Positions 38,365 through 46,515 of a stretch of 64,000 bases of DNA are shown here, one piece after another. The translations under genes were made by a program, and so were the position numbers. Origin of the DNA: UBA1715 sp964346725 (GTDB lineage Bacteria > Bacteroidota > Bacteroidia > Bacteroidales > UBA1715); contig CAYFVM010000006.1 of the NCBI GenBank assembly GCA_964346725.1, forward strand, positions 14,626 to 78,625, read 5' to 3'. Each line of letters opens with the position of its first letter. Positions within the stretch are counted from its first letter, which is position 1. The notes under the pieces were generated by a model. It made no database searches, had not been told where the DNA came from, and was given only the letters and a program-made list of their open reading frames with translations.

Positions 38365-39335
38365 TATATCTTTTGTATTAATTGTTCTTTTTCTACAGTT
38401 ACAACTCCCGGTTGCTCACAAACAAGGCCTCCGGCAATATTTGATATTCGAGCGATTTCCGCAATTGGAAAACATAAAATATAACACACAGTTGCAACGC
38501 TTATAACAGTGTCACCAGCACCAGAAACATCAGCTACATGACGTACCTGCGTTGGTATATGAACATAGGTGTCTTTGTCGGCTACGAATATTCCCAATTC
38601 CGATAGAGTAATCATCATAATGTCAATGTTTTGCTTCTGCATAAATTCTTTTGCAAGAGAAAACAATGCTGCATAATCATATTTTGAACACGTTTTACCT
38701 AATCCTTCTGTGAATTCCTTGAAGTTTGGTTTAAAAAGAGTTACGTTTTTATAGTTGGTAAAATTCTGTTTTTTAGGGTCAACTAAAATTGGTATTGATT
38801 TCGCTTTTGCCTCATTTACAATAAATTGAATAAGATTTGACGAAAAAACTCCTTTGTCATAATCTTCAAGAACAATGGCCGCAATATTTTCCTCTTGTAT
38901 TCCTTTGCGTATATTTTCCTGCAACTTTTTGCGTACGTCTTCACCTATCTCATCTACTTGCTCGCTATCTATGCGCAACATTTGCTGCTTACCGCAAATA
39001 ACACGTTTTTTAATTGTTGTTTTTCGAGTCGGGTCAACTACGCAGTATTTAGAATCAACGCCCAACGTTTGAAGTATTTTGAAAAACGTAAAACCTGCCT
39101 CATCATTACCAACTACACTACAAACAAAAGGACGCATACCGAGCGAAATGAAGTTTTTTACAACATTTGCCGCTCCGCCCAAACGGTCTTCTACTGAATC
39201 TACAAGAACTACCGGAACTGGGGCTTCTGGCGAAATTCTATCTACATTACCCCATAAATAGGAATCTAGCATAATGTCGCCTACCACCATTATTGACTTT
39301 GGTTCAGTCGTGTTAAGTATACTTTTGTAATCCAT
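38364..39335 (-). CDS. D-glycero-beta-D-manno-heptose-7-phosphate kinase (RfaE1/HldE N-domain type)
   Basis: 323 residues from ATG 39335; a longer TTG start at 39365 would place the start in the preceding terminator hairpin and is rejected. PfkB/ribokinase fold with RISPEAPVPVVLV and LGGAANVVKN near the N-terminus and the anion-hole motif VSGAGDT near the C-terminus. These are typical of the HldE kinase domain, which makes heptose 1,7-bisphosphate for LPS core synthesis. The adenylyltransferase domain found fused in E. coli is absent, so it must be encoded elsewhere. The downstream sigma-54 regulator overlaps by one base. Confidence 0.87.
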   Translation of the reverse strand: MDYKSILNTTEPKSIMVVGDIMLDSYLWGNVDRISPEAPVPVVLVDSVEDRLGGAANVVKNFISLGMRPFVCSVVGNDEAGFTFFKILQTLGVDSKYCVVDPTRKTTIKKRVICGKQQMLRIDSEQVDEIGEDVRKKLQENIRKGIQEENIAAIVLEDYDKGVFSSNLIQFIVNEAKAKSIPILVDPKKQNFTNYKNVTLFKPNFKEFTEGLGKTCSKYDYAALFSLAKEFMQKQNIDIMMITLSELGIFVADKDTYVHIPTQVRHVADVSGAGDTVISVATVCYILCFPIAEIARISNIAGGLVCEQPGVVTVEKEQLIQKI

Positions 39336-39340
39336 AGTAT

Positions 39341-39372
39341 AAAAAAGGCTGTTGTATGTATCCAACAGCCTT
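39341..39372 (-). terminator. terminator of the prohibitin-like gene
   Basis: On the minus strand AAGGCTGTTG pairs with CAACAGCCTT (39345-39354 with 39363-39372), followed by six Ts. It sits just before the start of the heptose-kinase gene, so that gene is either transcribed by readthrough or from a promoter inside this short region. Confidence 0.8.
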
Positions 39373-39394
39373 CGTTATTATTATACGTTAAATT

Positions 39395-40213
39395 TTATTT
39401 GTCTGAGTTCAATATAAGTGGAAGTCCATTATCTCCTCCACCAATAATCACAATCTTAGAATTTTGTGATTTACCCAAATCCAAGGTTGCTTCAATTCCA
39501 CGCATTTTAAGCAAGTTTGATGTCAAACTATTGTTGATGATATTGTTGGCACGAGCCTCACCTTCTGCAGCAATTCTTTTACGTTCTGCTTCCGATTTCT
39601 CTTTGTCCAAACGGAATTGATATGCAAGAGCTTCTTGTTCTTGTTTCAATTTGCTTTCAATTGCTTGACGAATATCTTGTGGCAAATTAATTGAACGGAT
39701 CAACAAAGCTTTCATTTCTATGTGATTGTCGCGTAATTTTTTACCTGCTTCCTCTATTATTGTTTGTTCAACTTCAGAACGTTTTGTTGAATAAATTTCT
39801 TCAGCAGAATAACGGCCTGCAACTTGACGCACAGAAGAACGAACCTCAGGAACTACCAAGACGTTAGCATAATCGGTACGGAATGCTTCGTACAAACTTC
39901 CTACTTTATTGTAAATAGGATAGAAACGAACGGTGATTTCAATATTGATAGAAAGACCATTTTTGTCAAGTACATCCATTGTTTCTTCAACTTTTTGCTC
40001 TGCAACGTTGAAAACATACATATCATTCCATGGTGCAATTATATGAAATCCTGGTTCATACACATTTTCTTTGTCCAAACCAGTTGTGAACTGACGAAAT
40101 ATAACACCTCGCTCTGTTGCTTCCAATTTTATGAACATTGTGTTTCCAAAAGCAATGAGAAAGAATACGGCTACGATGCCAATGATAATAAGTTTCTGAT
40201 ATTTTCCTTTCAT
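39395..40213 (-). CDS. prohibitin/SPFH-domain membrane protein
   Basis: 272 residues. One N-terminal membrane helix (about 8-27) is followed by an SPFH/PHB domain (about 28-190; GVIFRQFTTGLDKENVYEPGFHIIAPW) and a charged helix rich in Lys, Glu and Ala (KLKQEQEALAYQFRLDKE, then a KSEAERKRIAAEGEA run), then a hydrophobic C-terminus. This is the prohibitin layout, forming large membrane-anchored rings that can regulate proteases such as FtsH. It has its own promoter and terminator, so it is probably a single-gene unit. Confidence 0.88.
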   Translation of the reverse strand: MKGKYQKLIIIGIVAVFFLIAFGNTMFIKLEATERGVIFRQFTTGLDKENVYEPGFHIIAPWNDMYVFNVAEQKVEETMDVLDKNGLSINIEITVRFYPIYNKVGSLYEAFRTDYANVLVVPEVRSSVRQVAGRYSAEEIYSTKRSEVEQTIIEEAGKKLRDNHIEMKALLIRSINLPQDIRQAIESKLKQEQEALAYQFRLDKEKSEAERKRIAAEGEARANNIINNSLTSNLLKMRGIEATLDLGKSQNSKIVIIGGGDNGLPLILNSDK

Positions 40214-40239
40214 AGGGGTTTTTATTTAATTTATTTTCA

Positions 40240-40268
40240 CAAAGATAAAAAAATTATGGAACTGCCAA
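40240..40268 (-). promoter_or_regulatory. promoter of the prohibitin-like gene
   Basis: On the minus strand TTG (40268-40266), an 18-base spacer and TATCTTTG (40247-40240), 27 bases before the start codon. Confidence 0.55.
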
Positions 40269-40328
40269 TCTTATTTCTGGAGACGTACATATATTTTTTG
40301 ATTTTTTTCGTCAAAATATTTGGATATT

Positions 40329-40347
40329 ATTTGTAATTACTACAAAT
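40329..40347. promoter_or_regulatory. candidate PerR/Fur-type operator upstream of perR
   Basis: ATTTGTA-ATTAC-TACAAAT is a perfect 7-bp inverted repeat with a 5-base spacer, 17 bases before the perR start codon, overlapping the region where the -7 element should lie (ATTTG follows at 40346). Spacing and AT-richness resemble Fur-family boxes (7-1-7 or 6-1-6 types), which supports autoregulation of the operon. Inference from sequence only. Confidence 0.55.
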
Positions 40348-40364
40348 TTGTATAAATTTTAATA

Positions 40365-40796
40365 ATGGAACGAAAACAGAAAATAACGGACAAAAAAATT
40401 GTAACATTGTTAAACGAATGTGGCGTTAAGGCTTCAGTGCAAAGAATGTCTATTTTACGTTATATTTTGGAGTATTCAACTCACCCTTCCGCTGACGAAG
40501 TATACAATGCTCTTGTGCCGAGCATTCCAACTCTTTCAAAAACAACGGTATATAATACACTTGAACATCTTCAAGAAAAAGGTGTTATATTAGCAATTTC
40601 AATAGACGGAAAAATGATTCATTTTGATGGCAACACACATAGACATGCACATTTCCTTTGTGAAAAGTGTAAAACTATCTATGACATTCCACAAAACTTT
40701 GATATACCAATTGATACTTTAGTTCAAGGTTTTTCCGTTACTGAAACACAAGTTTACTATAAAGGAATATGTAATAAATGTCTAACTAAAAAATAA
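40365..40796 (+). CDS. perR: peroxide-sensing Fur-family regulator (PerR type)
   Basis: 143 residues. A winged helix (about 10-85) is followed by the Fur dimerisation domain. The structural zinc site is Cys99/Cys102 and Cys136/Cys139. Candidate regulatory metal ligands are His40, Asp88, His94, His96 and Asp107, spaced as the PerR residues that are oxidised by peroxide. In PerR an iron-bound dimer represses oxygen-defence genes and is inactivated by H2O2. It leads an operon of rubredoxin, a flavoprotein-rubredoxin and two rubrerythrins, and a palindrome lies just upstream, which strongly supports the PerR over the Fur or Zur assignment. Confidence 0.88.
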   Translation: MERKQKITDKKIVTLLNECGVKASVQRMSILRYILEYSTHPSADEVYNALVPSIPTLSKTTVYNTLEHLQEKGVILAISIDGKMIHFDGNTHRHAHFLCEKCKTIYDIPQNFDIPIDTLVQGFSVTETQVYYKGICNKCLTKK

Positions 40797-40801
40797 AGAT
40801 T

Positions 40802-40960
40802 ATGAAAAAATTTGTTTGTAAAGTATGTGGTTATGAATACGATCCTCAAGTTGGTGACCCAGATAACGGTATAGCACCAGGAACTGCGTTTGAAAATTTA
40901 CCTGCCGATTGGACTTGTCCGTTGTGCGACGTTGGAAAAGATGAATTTGAAGAAGCATAA
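40802..40960 (+). CDS. rubredoxin
   Basis: 52 residues, a complete single rubredoxin. Its two iron-binding CxxC pairs are Cys6/Cys9 (CKVCGYEYD) and Cys39/Cys42 (WTCPLCDVGKDEF). It carries electrons to rubrerythrin or other peroxide and oxygen reductases in the cytoplasm. It starts five bases after perR and ends two bases before the flavoprotein-rubredoxin gene, fully inside the operon. Short genes like this are easily missed. Confidence 0.95.
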   Translation: MKKFVCKVCGYEYDPQVGDPDNGIAPGTAFENLPADWTCPLCDVGKDEFEEA

Positions 40961-40962
40961 TT

Positions 40963-41586
40963 ATGGATACGAAAGCTTTATTTTCAATAGGCTACGGACT
41001 ATACGTGCTATCTGCAAATAACGATGACAACGACAATGCGTGTATGGTAAACACCGTACAGCAAGTTACAAGCAATCCCTTGCTAATTACGGTAGCTATA
41101 AATAAGGTAAACCATACACACGATATGATAAAAGCCTCGAGGAAATTCAACATCTCGGTACTTACACAAGCTACGCCATTTTCGGTTATCGAACGCTTTG
41201 GGTTTCAATCAGGCAAAACCGTTGACAAATTCAAAGGATTTGACTCAGTAACACGTTCAAGCAATGGTGTGTTGTATCTTTCAGAATACAGCAATGCATT
41301 TTTGTCTGGTTCTGTTACATCAATGGTAGACTTAGGCACCCACACCCTTTTCATTGCCGAGCTAACCGATGCTGAAGTTTTATCAAAAGATGAAACACTT
41401 ACGTATTCGTACTATCACAAACACGTAAAACCAAAACAAAACCCAACAGCAACTAAAAGCAGGGGCAAAGTTGGTTGGCGTTGCAGAATATGTGGTTATG
41501 TATATGAAGGAGAAGAACTTCCTCCTGACTTTATATGTCCGGTGTGCAAACATGGCGCTGCTGACTTTGAAAAAATTTCATTATAA
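40963..41586 (+). CDS. flavin reductase-rubredoxin fusion (high-molecular-weight rubredoxin)
   Basis: 207 residues. An FMN-binding flavin-reductase domain (about 1-150; SIGYGLYVLSA, ACMVNTVQQVTSNP, SYYHKHVK) is joined by a short linker to a C-terminal rubredoxin (WRCRICGYVYEGEELPPDF, then ICPVCKHGAADF). This is the Hrb architecture, an NAD(P)H-dependent donor that passes electrons to flavodiiron or rubrerythrin-type reductases. Its place between rubredoxin and rubrerythrin genes agrees with a reductase role in the PerR-controlled defence chain. Confidence 0.9.
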   Translation: MDTKALFSIGYGLYVLSANNDDNDNACMVNTVQQVTSNPLLITVAINKVNHTHDMIKASRKFNISVLTQATPFSVIERFGFQSGKTVDKFKGFDSVTRSSNGVLYLSEYSNAFLSGSVTSMVDLGTHTLFIAELTDAEVLSKDETLTYSYYHKHVKPKQNPTATKSRGKVGWRCRICGYVYEGEELPPDFICPVCKHGAADFEKISL

Positions 41587-41613
41587 CATTACAAATAAAA
41601 AAACACTTAGCAT

Positions 41614-42153
41614 ATGGAATTAAAAGGATCAAAAACAGAAAAAAACTTGCAAACAGCATTTGCAGGAGAATCACAAGCGCGTAATAAATACTCTTATTAC
41701 GCCTCAAAAGCAAAAAAAGATGGTTTTGTACAAATAGGAAATCTATTTGAAGAAACAGCCAACAACGAAAAAGAACATGCAAAAATATGGTTCAAATTGC
41801 TTCACGGGGGGAAAGTTGCTGACACCATTGCAAACTTGAAAGATGCTGCAGCTGGTGAGAACTACGAATGGACAGACATGTACGCAAATTTCGCAAAAGA
41901 AGCTCGCGAAGAAGGTTTTATTGATATAGCAGTGCTCTTTGAAGGTGTGGCTAAAATTGAGAAAGAACATGAAGAACGTTTCCTTAAACTATTGTCAAAT
42001 ATAGAAGGTGGACTCGTTTTTAGTAAAGACAAAGACATGATTTGGCAATGTTCAAATTGCGGTCATATCGTAATTGGCAAAAATGCACCTGACACATGCC
42101 CGGTATGCAACCACCCACAAGCTTATTTTCAAGTAAAACCAAACAATTATTAA
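41614..42153 (+). CDS. rubrerythrin
   Basis: 179 residues in the classical order. A ferritin-like di-iron four-helix domain (about 1-140; FAGESQARNKYSYYASKAKK, ETANNEKEHAKIW, FEGVAKIEKEHEERF with ExxH ligands) is followed by a C-terminal rubredoxin (WQCSNCGHI, TCPVCNHPQ). It reduces H2O2 to water using electrons from rubredoxin or Hrb. Encoded 27 bases after Hrb and 19 bases before a second, differently arranged rubrerythrin. Confidence 0.95.
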   Translation: MELKGSKTEKNLQTAFAGESQARNKYSYYASKAKKDGFVQIGNLFEETANNEKEHAKIWFKLLHGGKVADTIANLKDAAAGENYEWTDMYANFAKEAREEGFIDIAVLFEGVAKIEKEHEERFLKLLSNIEGGLVFSKDKDMIWQCSNCGHIVIGKNAPDTCPVCNHPQAYFQVKPNNY

Positions 42154-42172
42154 TACTAAATATAACATCAAA

Positions 42173-42724
42173 ATGAAAAAGAAATTTGTATGCCCCGTTT
42201 GTGGGTTTGTATATGAAGGCGAAGAAAACAGCCTTCCAGAACATTGTCCTCAATGCAAACAAAAAATAACATGGAAACCCGTGGATGAATCAGCCGGTTT
42301 GTCGTTTATTACAGAACATGTAATAGGAATAGCAAAAGACTGTAACGAGGAAATGAAAAAAGATTTGACCGCACATTTCAATGGCGAATGTTCCGAAGTT
42401 GGAATGTATTTAGCTATGAGCCGCCAAGCCGACCGCGAAGGATATCCTGAAATTGCAGAGGCATTCAAACGATATGCGTTCGAAGAAGCAGAACATGCCG
42501 CTAAATTCGCAGAATTGTTAGGCGATGTAGTTTGGGACACAAAAACAAATCTTGAAAAACGTATGATCGCAGAATCGGGAGCTTGCGCCGACAAAATGAG
42601 AATCGCAAAAAATGCAAAAGCACAAAATCTTGATGCTATTCATGATACCGTGCATGAAATGGCTAAAGACGAAGCTCGGCATGGACGAGGTTTTCAAGGA
42701 TTATTTAATAGATATTTCAAATAA
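42173..42724 (+). CDS. reverse rubrerythrin (rubredoxin domain N-terminal)
   Basis: 183 residues in inverted order. The rubredoxin domain comes first (FVCPVCGFVYEGEENSLPEHCPQCK) and the ferritin-like di-iron domain follows (about 45-180; FNGECSEVGMYLAMSRQADREG, FEEAEHAAKFAE, MAKDEARHGRGF). Reverse rubrerythrins, best known from clostridia, have NADH peroxidase activity with a suitable reductase. Having both forms next to each other gives two peroxide-reduction branches under one PerR-type control. Last gene of the operon; a strong terminator follows. Confidence 0.93.
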   Translation: MKKKFVCPVCGFVYEGEENSLPEHCPQCKQKITWKPVDESAGLSFITEHVIGIAKDCNEEMKKDLTAHFNGECSEVGMYLAMSRQADREGYPEIAEAFKRYAFEEAEHAAKFAELLGDVVWDTKTNLEKRMIAESGACADKMRIAKNAKAQNLDAIHDTVHEMAKDEARHGRGFQGLFNRYFK

Positions 42725-42743
42725 AATCTACAAAATCCCTCAG

Positions 42744-42777
42744 AAAAGCAGAAGTTGTGTAACTTCTGCTTTTTTTG
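42744..42777 (+). terminator. terminator of the perR-rubrerythrin operon
   Basis: AAAAGCAGAAGTT pairs with AACTTCTGCTTTT around GTGT, followed by a T-run; a 13-bp perfect stem. Confidence 0.92.
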
Positions 42778-42844
42778 TTTTCGCATATAAACCTTAAAAA
42801 TAACTCTACCGAACACAACTTCGCTGTTGCAACCATGTTTTTTT

Positions 42845-42852
42845 TAACTTTG
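42845..42852 (+). promoter_or_regulatory. -7 promoter element of mscS
   Basis: TAACTTTG matches TAnnTTTG, 15 bases before the start codon. An upstream TTG (42827-42829) is at a short 15-base spacing. Confidence 0.45.
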
Positions 42853-42867
42853 TAAAAAATAGAACAT

Positions 42868-43914
42868 ATGCTGACATACACAATTTGGGGCAATAGCCTC
42901 CTAGATATATTTATTTCATTAGCCATAGCGATTGGTGGATTCTTTATTGCAAAACTCATTTACCTAATTTTTACAAAAATTTTCAGCAAGATTGCATCAA
43001 AAACCGAATCACAATTTGACGATTTGTTGATAAATAAACTTCGTGCTCCATTTATGTTTGCCGCAATTATTGCACTCATTTGGTTTGCTATCAAACGGCT
43101 TAACATTTCCGAAGCTACCGAAACTTCAATGTGGAAGATCTACACCGTTTTGATTGCCATCAATTTTACCTGGGCATTCTCTCGTTTGACCGGTGGAATT
43201 TTACAAAACGTACTCTCAAAATACGCAGAAAAAGGCGATTCGAAAATCAATCGCAGCATTACTGAAATTCTCTATCGCACGACTACCTACACCATTTGGA
43301 TTATTGGCATTCTGGTTACGATGCACAACATCGGTATTGAAATCGGCACTTTAATAGCCGGTCTCGGTATTGGTGGAGTTGCAATTGCATTGGCTGCACA
43401 AGACACCGTAAAAAACCTTTTGGGCGGGTTTATGTTATTTTTCGATCGCCCGTTCAACATTGGCGACCGTATCCGTTTTGGAGCTATAGACGGGTATGTC
43501 ATAACCATCGGTTTGCGAAGCCTGCGCATTCGTACCTTTGACGACCGTGTAATTACAATTCCAAACTCACAAGTGGTTGACAATGCTATAGAAAACGTGA
43601 GTTCGGAATCTTCTACACGTATCAAATTAACGCTTGGTTTGACGTACGACACAACTCCCGAAAAAATGGAATTAGCCATGAATATTCTCCGTGCCTTGCC
43701 ATCAAAAATTCCTACCATTAAAAATGACGTGGCCGTGAGTTTTTTGAACTATGGCGATTTTTCAATGCAGATACTTTTTATTTATTTCATAAAAAAATCT
43801 GCAGACTATTATGAAACGCAATCAAAAGTGAACATAGCAATTCTACAAGAATTCAATACCAATGGATTAGAATTTGCATTCCCAACACAAACGATTTATA
43901 CAAAGGGACAATAA
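42868..43914 (+). CDS. MscS-family mechanosensitive channel
   Basis: 348 residues with about four or five membrane helices. The pore helix TM3 has the Gly/Ala-rich pattern (LIAGLGIGGVAIALAAQDTVKN), followed by the beta domain (FNIGDRIRFGAIDGYVITIGLRS, ITIPNSQVVDNAI) and an alpha/beta C-terminal cage. It opens on membrane tension to release solutes during hypo-osmotic shock. It has its own promoter after the rubrerythrin terminator and is not in an operon. A potassium uptake locus lies about 1 kb downstream. Confidence 0.93.
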   Translation: MLTYTIWGNSLLDIFISLAIAIGGFFIAKLIYLIFTKIFSKIASKTESQFDDLLINKLRAPFMFAAIIALIWFAIKRLNISEATETSMWKIYTVLIAINFTWAFSRLTGGILQNVLSKYAEKGDSKINRSITEILYRTTTYTIWIIGILVTMHNIGIEIGTLIAGLGIGGVAIALAAQDTVKNLLGGFMLFFDRPFNIGDRIRFGAIDGYVITIGLRSLRIRTFDDRVITIPNSQVVDNAIENVSSESSTRIKLTLGLTYDTTPEKMELAMNILRALPSKIPTIKNDVAVSFLNYGDFSMQILFIYFIKKSADYYETQSKVNIAILQEFNTNGLEFAFPTQTIYTKGQ

Positions 43915-43915
43915 C

Positions 43916-43952
43916 AAAAAAAGGCTTGTAGCATTTCATACTATAAGCCCTC
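43916..43952 (-). terminator. terminator of the frameshifted lipoprotein gene
   Basis: GGCTTGTAG (43923-43931) pairs with CTATAAGCC (43941-43949) with one G-T pair. On the minus strand the hairpin is followed by seven Ts. It also lies just after mscS. Confidence 0.7.
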
Positions 43953-43974
43953 CTCTATTCACCATACTACCAAA

Positions 43975-44720
43975 TTAGAAGGTATAATTTACACCAAGAG
44001 ATACATGAAACATTGTTGTGCGAGAATAATCTAAGGAAACAGCATTACAAATTACATCAAACGATGATGTTGGTATTGATAAAGCCCATCCTATACGTGG
44101 ACTAAACTTTAAATGATCCCATCCTAGACGAACAAATGCCATTGGTTCTACATGAAACATAAAGAAAGTGTCTTCATTCTTTTTCCCATCTACCTGCCAT
44201 TCAAATTCATGCAAAGATGACGACAAACGAAAAGACACTCCCCAATCAATGTTAGAAAACTTTTGCCCTAAATCTGTTTGTACAAAAAAGACCCCATATT
44301 TATTTTGATAGACAGAGTCGTCTGCACATCCATATCCTAAGCCTGCAAAACCTTCCATTAATAAAGAACTATTTTGACGTAATAGATTATACTTCCCTAT
44401 TCCTCCTTCAAGATATTTATGATTATATCTTCCATATTTTGTCCAATTGTACTCATCCAAATCGCCATCCCTCTTGTTGGTAAAAATATCATAATAGTCA
44501 GAGAAATTTCCATCTGAGAAACTTCCATTAAGAATTAATGCATAGTTTTCACTATATGCATAGTCAATTGCACCCATTATACTATTGGTACTTACTGAAC
44601 CTTCTAACTGCACTTCATTTTTTCTTCAAACAATGGAGCATTATTCATTGAAGGTATATACATCGAAGAACATCCACTAAAAAGGATGAGGGTTGAAATG
44701 TAAAACAGATTATGTTTCAT
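43975..44720 (-). pseudogene. lipoprotein paralog of the 28720 gene, frameshifted at an A6 tract
   Basis: The ATG at 44720 opens a lipoprotein signal (FSGC) followed by SSMYIPSM, identical to the start of the paralog at 28720. The frame ends a few codons later (EEKMKCS, stop). One extra A in the A6 run (44618-44623 on the plus strand as Ts) would join it to the long downstream frame as EEKNEVQLEGS, which then follows the paralog through EGGIGKYNLL, MFHVEPMAFVRLGW and the last strand (VSLGVNYTF). Without the missing base, only the body after the start is translated. This can be a sequencing error, decay or phase variation at the homopolymer. Function unknown. Confidence 0.8.
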
Positions 44721-44755
44721 AGTTTTATTTAATATTTGCTTTGCTTTTTCAAGAG

Positions 44756-44763
44756 CAAATATA
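44756..44763 (-). promoter_or_regulatory. candidate -7 element of the frameshifted lipoprotein gene
   Basis: Reads TATATTTG on the minus strand, 36 bases before the ATG at 44720. No -33 at consensus spacing. Confidence 0.4.
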
Positions 44764-44977
44764 ATTAATATACTACACTATTAGCTACTAAAAAAAACAA
44801 ACTCAAGCCCATTATGAGCAAAATCGCCATATCTATATAACAATTAACACATTACACTAGTATTTCTTTAGAAAGACCATCCAATAATATAGGTTGTTCA
44901 CAGATTTTTGAATATTTTTTCATTTTTTTATTAAATAAAAATAAATACACTATCTTAGTCCGTTATTTGAAACTACA

Positions 44978-46330
44978 ATGAAGATAATAATAGCTGGTGC
45001 CGGCGAAGTTGGACAACACTTAGCGAGAATTTTGGCAGACGACAGACACGAAGTAACTGTGATTGATGTTGATACGCAAAATCTCAAGCAACTTGCTTTG
45101 CATTTGGACATATTGACAATTGAAGGCTCTGCACTTACAATATCTGTCCTCAATGAAGCAGGAGTAGCTGCGTGCGACTTGTATATTGCCGTAACGCATT
45201 TTCCAGAAATGAACATAGCTTCTGCTGTAATTGCAAAAAAACTAGGCGCGCCACACACCATTGCTCGTGTACGCGATCCGGAACTTTTGCTCGAAAAAAA
45301 CAAAAAGTTATTTCGCGAAATAGGCATAGACTCTATCATATATCCGCAAGCACTTGCTGCACAAGAAATTGCAACATTCGTAGAACGAGCTGCTACACGC
45401 GAATCATTTGATTTTGTTGATGGTTTGCTTTCGCTTTTCGTACTCAAAGTAGAAGAAACGGCTGCGGTTGTTGGGAAATACATGCAAGAAATTATTCCAA
45501 CGCAGGAAGAACTACAAAAATATCGTGTCATCGCTATCAAACGTGGCTTTTCCACTATCATCCCTAAAGGTGATGATATTTGCCAACCCAACGATATTCT
45601 CTATATCGTAAGCAACCGGCAAGGCGTGAATAAAATGCTTGAAACATTTGAGAAAAAGGATTTGGCAGTTTCGCAGGTTATGATTTTAGGCGGAAGCCGT
45701 ACTGGCCGTGCTACAGCAAAGATTTTACAAAAACAATTCGATGTAAAATTGATTGAAATTAACCCAGAAAAAGCACGCAAACTTTCTCAACAATTGGAAA
45801 ACACGCTCGTTATCAATGGTGACGGCCGTAGCATGGATTTACTTGTTGAAGAAGGCATACGTAACACCGATGTATTTATTGCCACCACAAGCAATGCCGA
45901 AACGAACATTCTTTCGTGCTATTTGGCGAAACGCATTGGTGTAAAACGCACCATAGCAGAAGTGGAAAACGTTGACTATATTGGGCTTGCTATTGACATG
46001 GGAATAGACACTTTGATTAACAAAAAAACAATTGCAGCGAACAGTATTCATAAATACACATTGAGTAATTCCGCGAGCATATCGTCTTCGCGGCACTTAA
46101 CACAAAGTGATGCACAAATTTTGGAAATCATTGTCAACGAAAACATGAAAATCACCAAATCAACATTAATGCAGATGAAAAATTTGCCAAAAGATGCGGT
46201 AATAGGTGGGGTTGTTCGTGGAAAAAATGCTTTTATACCTTCAGGTCGCACGCAAATAGCCGATGGCGACAAAGTGTTGGTATTTGCGCTGCCATCTGCT
46301 GTTAATGAAATTAAATTTTTTTTTGAATAA
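44978..46330 (+). CDS. trkA: Trk potassium uptake regulatory subunit TrkA
   Basis: 450 residues with two tandem RCK units: TrkA_N (MKIIIAGAGEVGQHLARIL; second copy VMILGGSRTGRATAKIL) each followed by a TrkA_C domain, as in long proteobacterial-type TrkA. The dinucleotide-binding GxGxxG and the acidic end of beta-2 (VTVIDVD) are present in the first unit; in the second the glycine motif is GGSRTG. The cytoplasmic ring binds NAD(H)/ATP and gates the TrkH pore. A 59-residue membrane protein gene and trkH follow at once. Confidence 0.95.
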   Translation: MKIIIAGAGEVGQHLARILADDRHEVTVIDVDTQNLKQLALHLDILTIEGSALTISVLNEAGVAACDLYIAVTHFPEMNIASAVIAKKLGAPHTIARVRDPELLLEKNKKLFREIGIDSIIYPQALAAQEIATFVERAATRESFDFVDGLLSLFVLKVEETAAVVGKYMQEIIPTQEELQKYRVIAIKRGFSTIIPKGDDICQPNDILYIVSNRQGVNKMLETFEKKDLAVSQVMILGGSRTGRATAKILQKQFDVKLIEINPEKARKLSQQLENTLVINGDGRSMDLLVEEGIRNTDVFIATTSNAETNILSCYLAKRIGVKRTIAEVENVDYIGLAIDMGIDTLINKKTIAANSIHKYTLSNSASISSSRHLTQSDAQILEIIVNENMKITKSTLMQMKNLPKDAVIGGVVRGKNAFIPSGRTQIADGDKVLVFALPSAVNEIKFFFE

Positions 46331-46335
46331 CAATT

Positions 46336-46515
46336 ATGAGAAGTAAAATTTTGCTTGCAGTAGCATTTGCGCTAGGTATAGCATCAATGGTACTGATGTT
46401 TTTAGATGCCGCCGACAAAAATACTATAACTGCACTACTTGGTATTGGTTTTATATGTGTAACTATTGAATTCATTGCAAGCCGTAAAACTAAAAACCAA
46501 GATTCAGAAGAATAA
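46336..46515 (+). CDS. small two-helix membrane protein between trkA and trkH
   Basis: 59 residues from ATG 46336. Two hydrophobic helices (ILLAVAFALGIASMVLMFL and TALLGIGFICVTIEFIA) are separated by a short polar turn (DAADKNT), with a charged tail (RKTKNQDSEE). It starts five bases after trkA, and its TAA overlaps the trkH ATG (TAATG), so it is translationally coupled to the channel gene. I do not recognise a family. The position suggests an accessory subunit or assembly factor of the Trk complex, an inference that would need conservation to support it. Confidence 0.75.
   Translation: MRSKILLAVAFALGIASMVLMFLDAADKNTITALLGIGFICVTIEFIASRKTKNQDSEE

Noticed and set aside
39336..39365. TTG start for the heptose-7-phosphate kinase
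   Set aside because: It falls within the terminator hairpin of the upstream gene; ATG 39335 gives the family length.
45029..45591. Long minus-strand open frame opposite trkA
   Set aside because: It mirrors the strongly supported TrkA coding sequence and has the Ser/Cys-rich composition of an antisense shadow.
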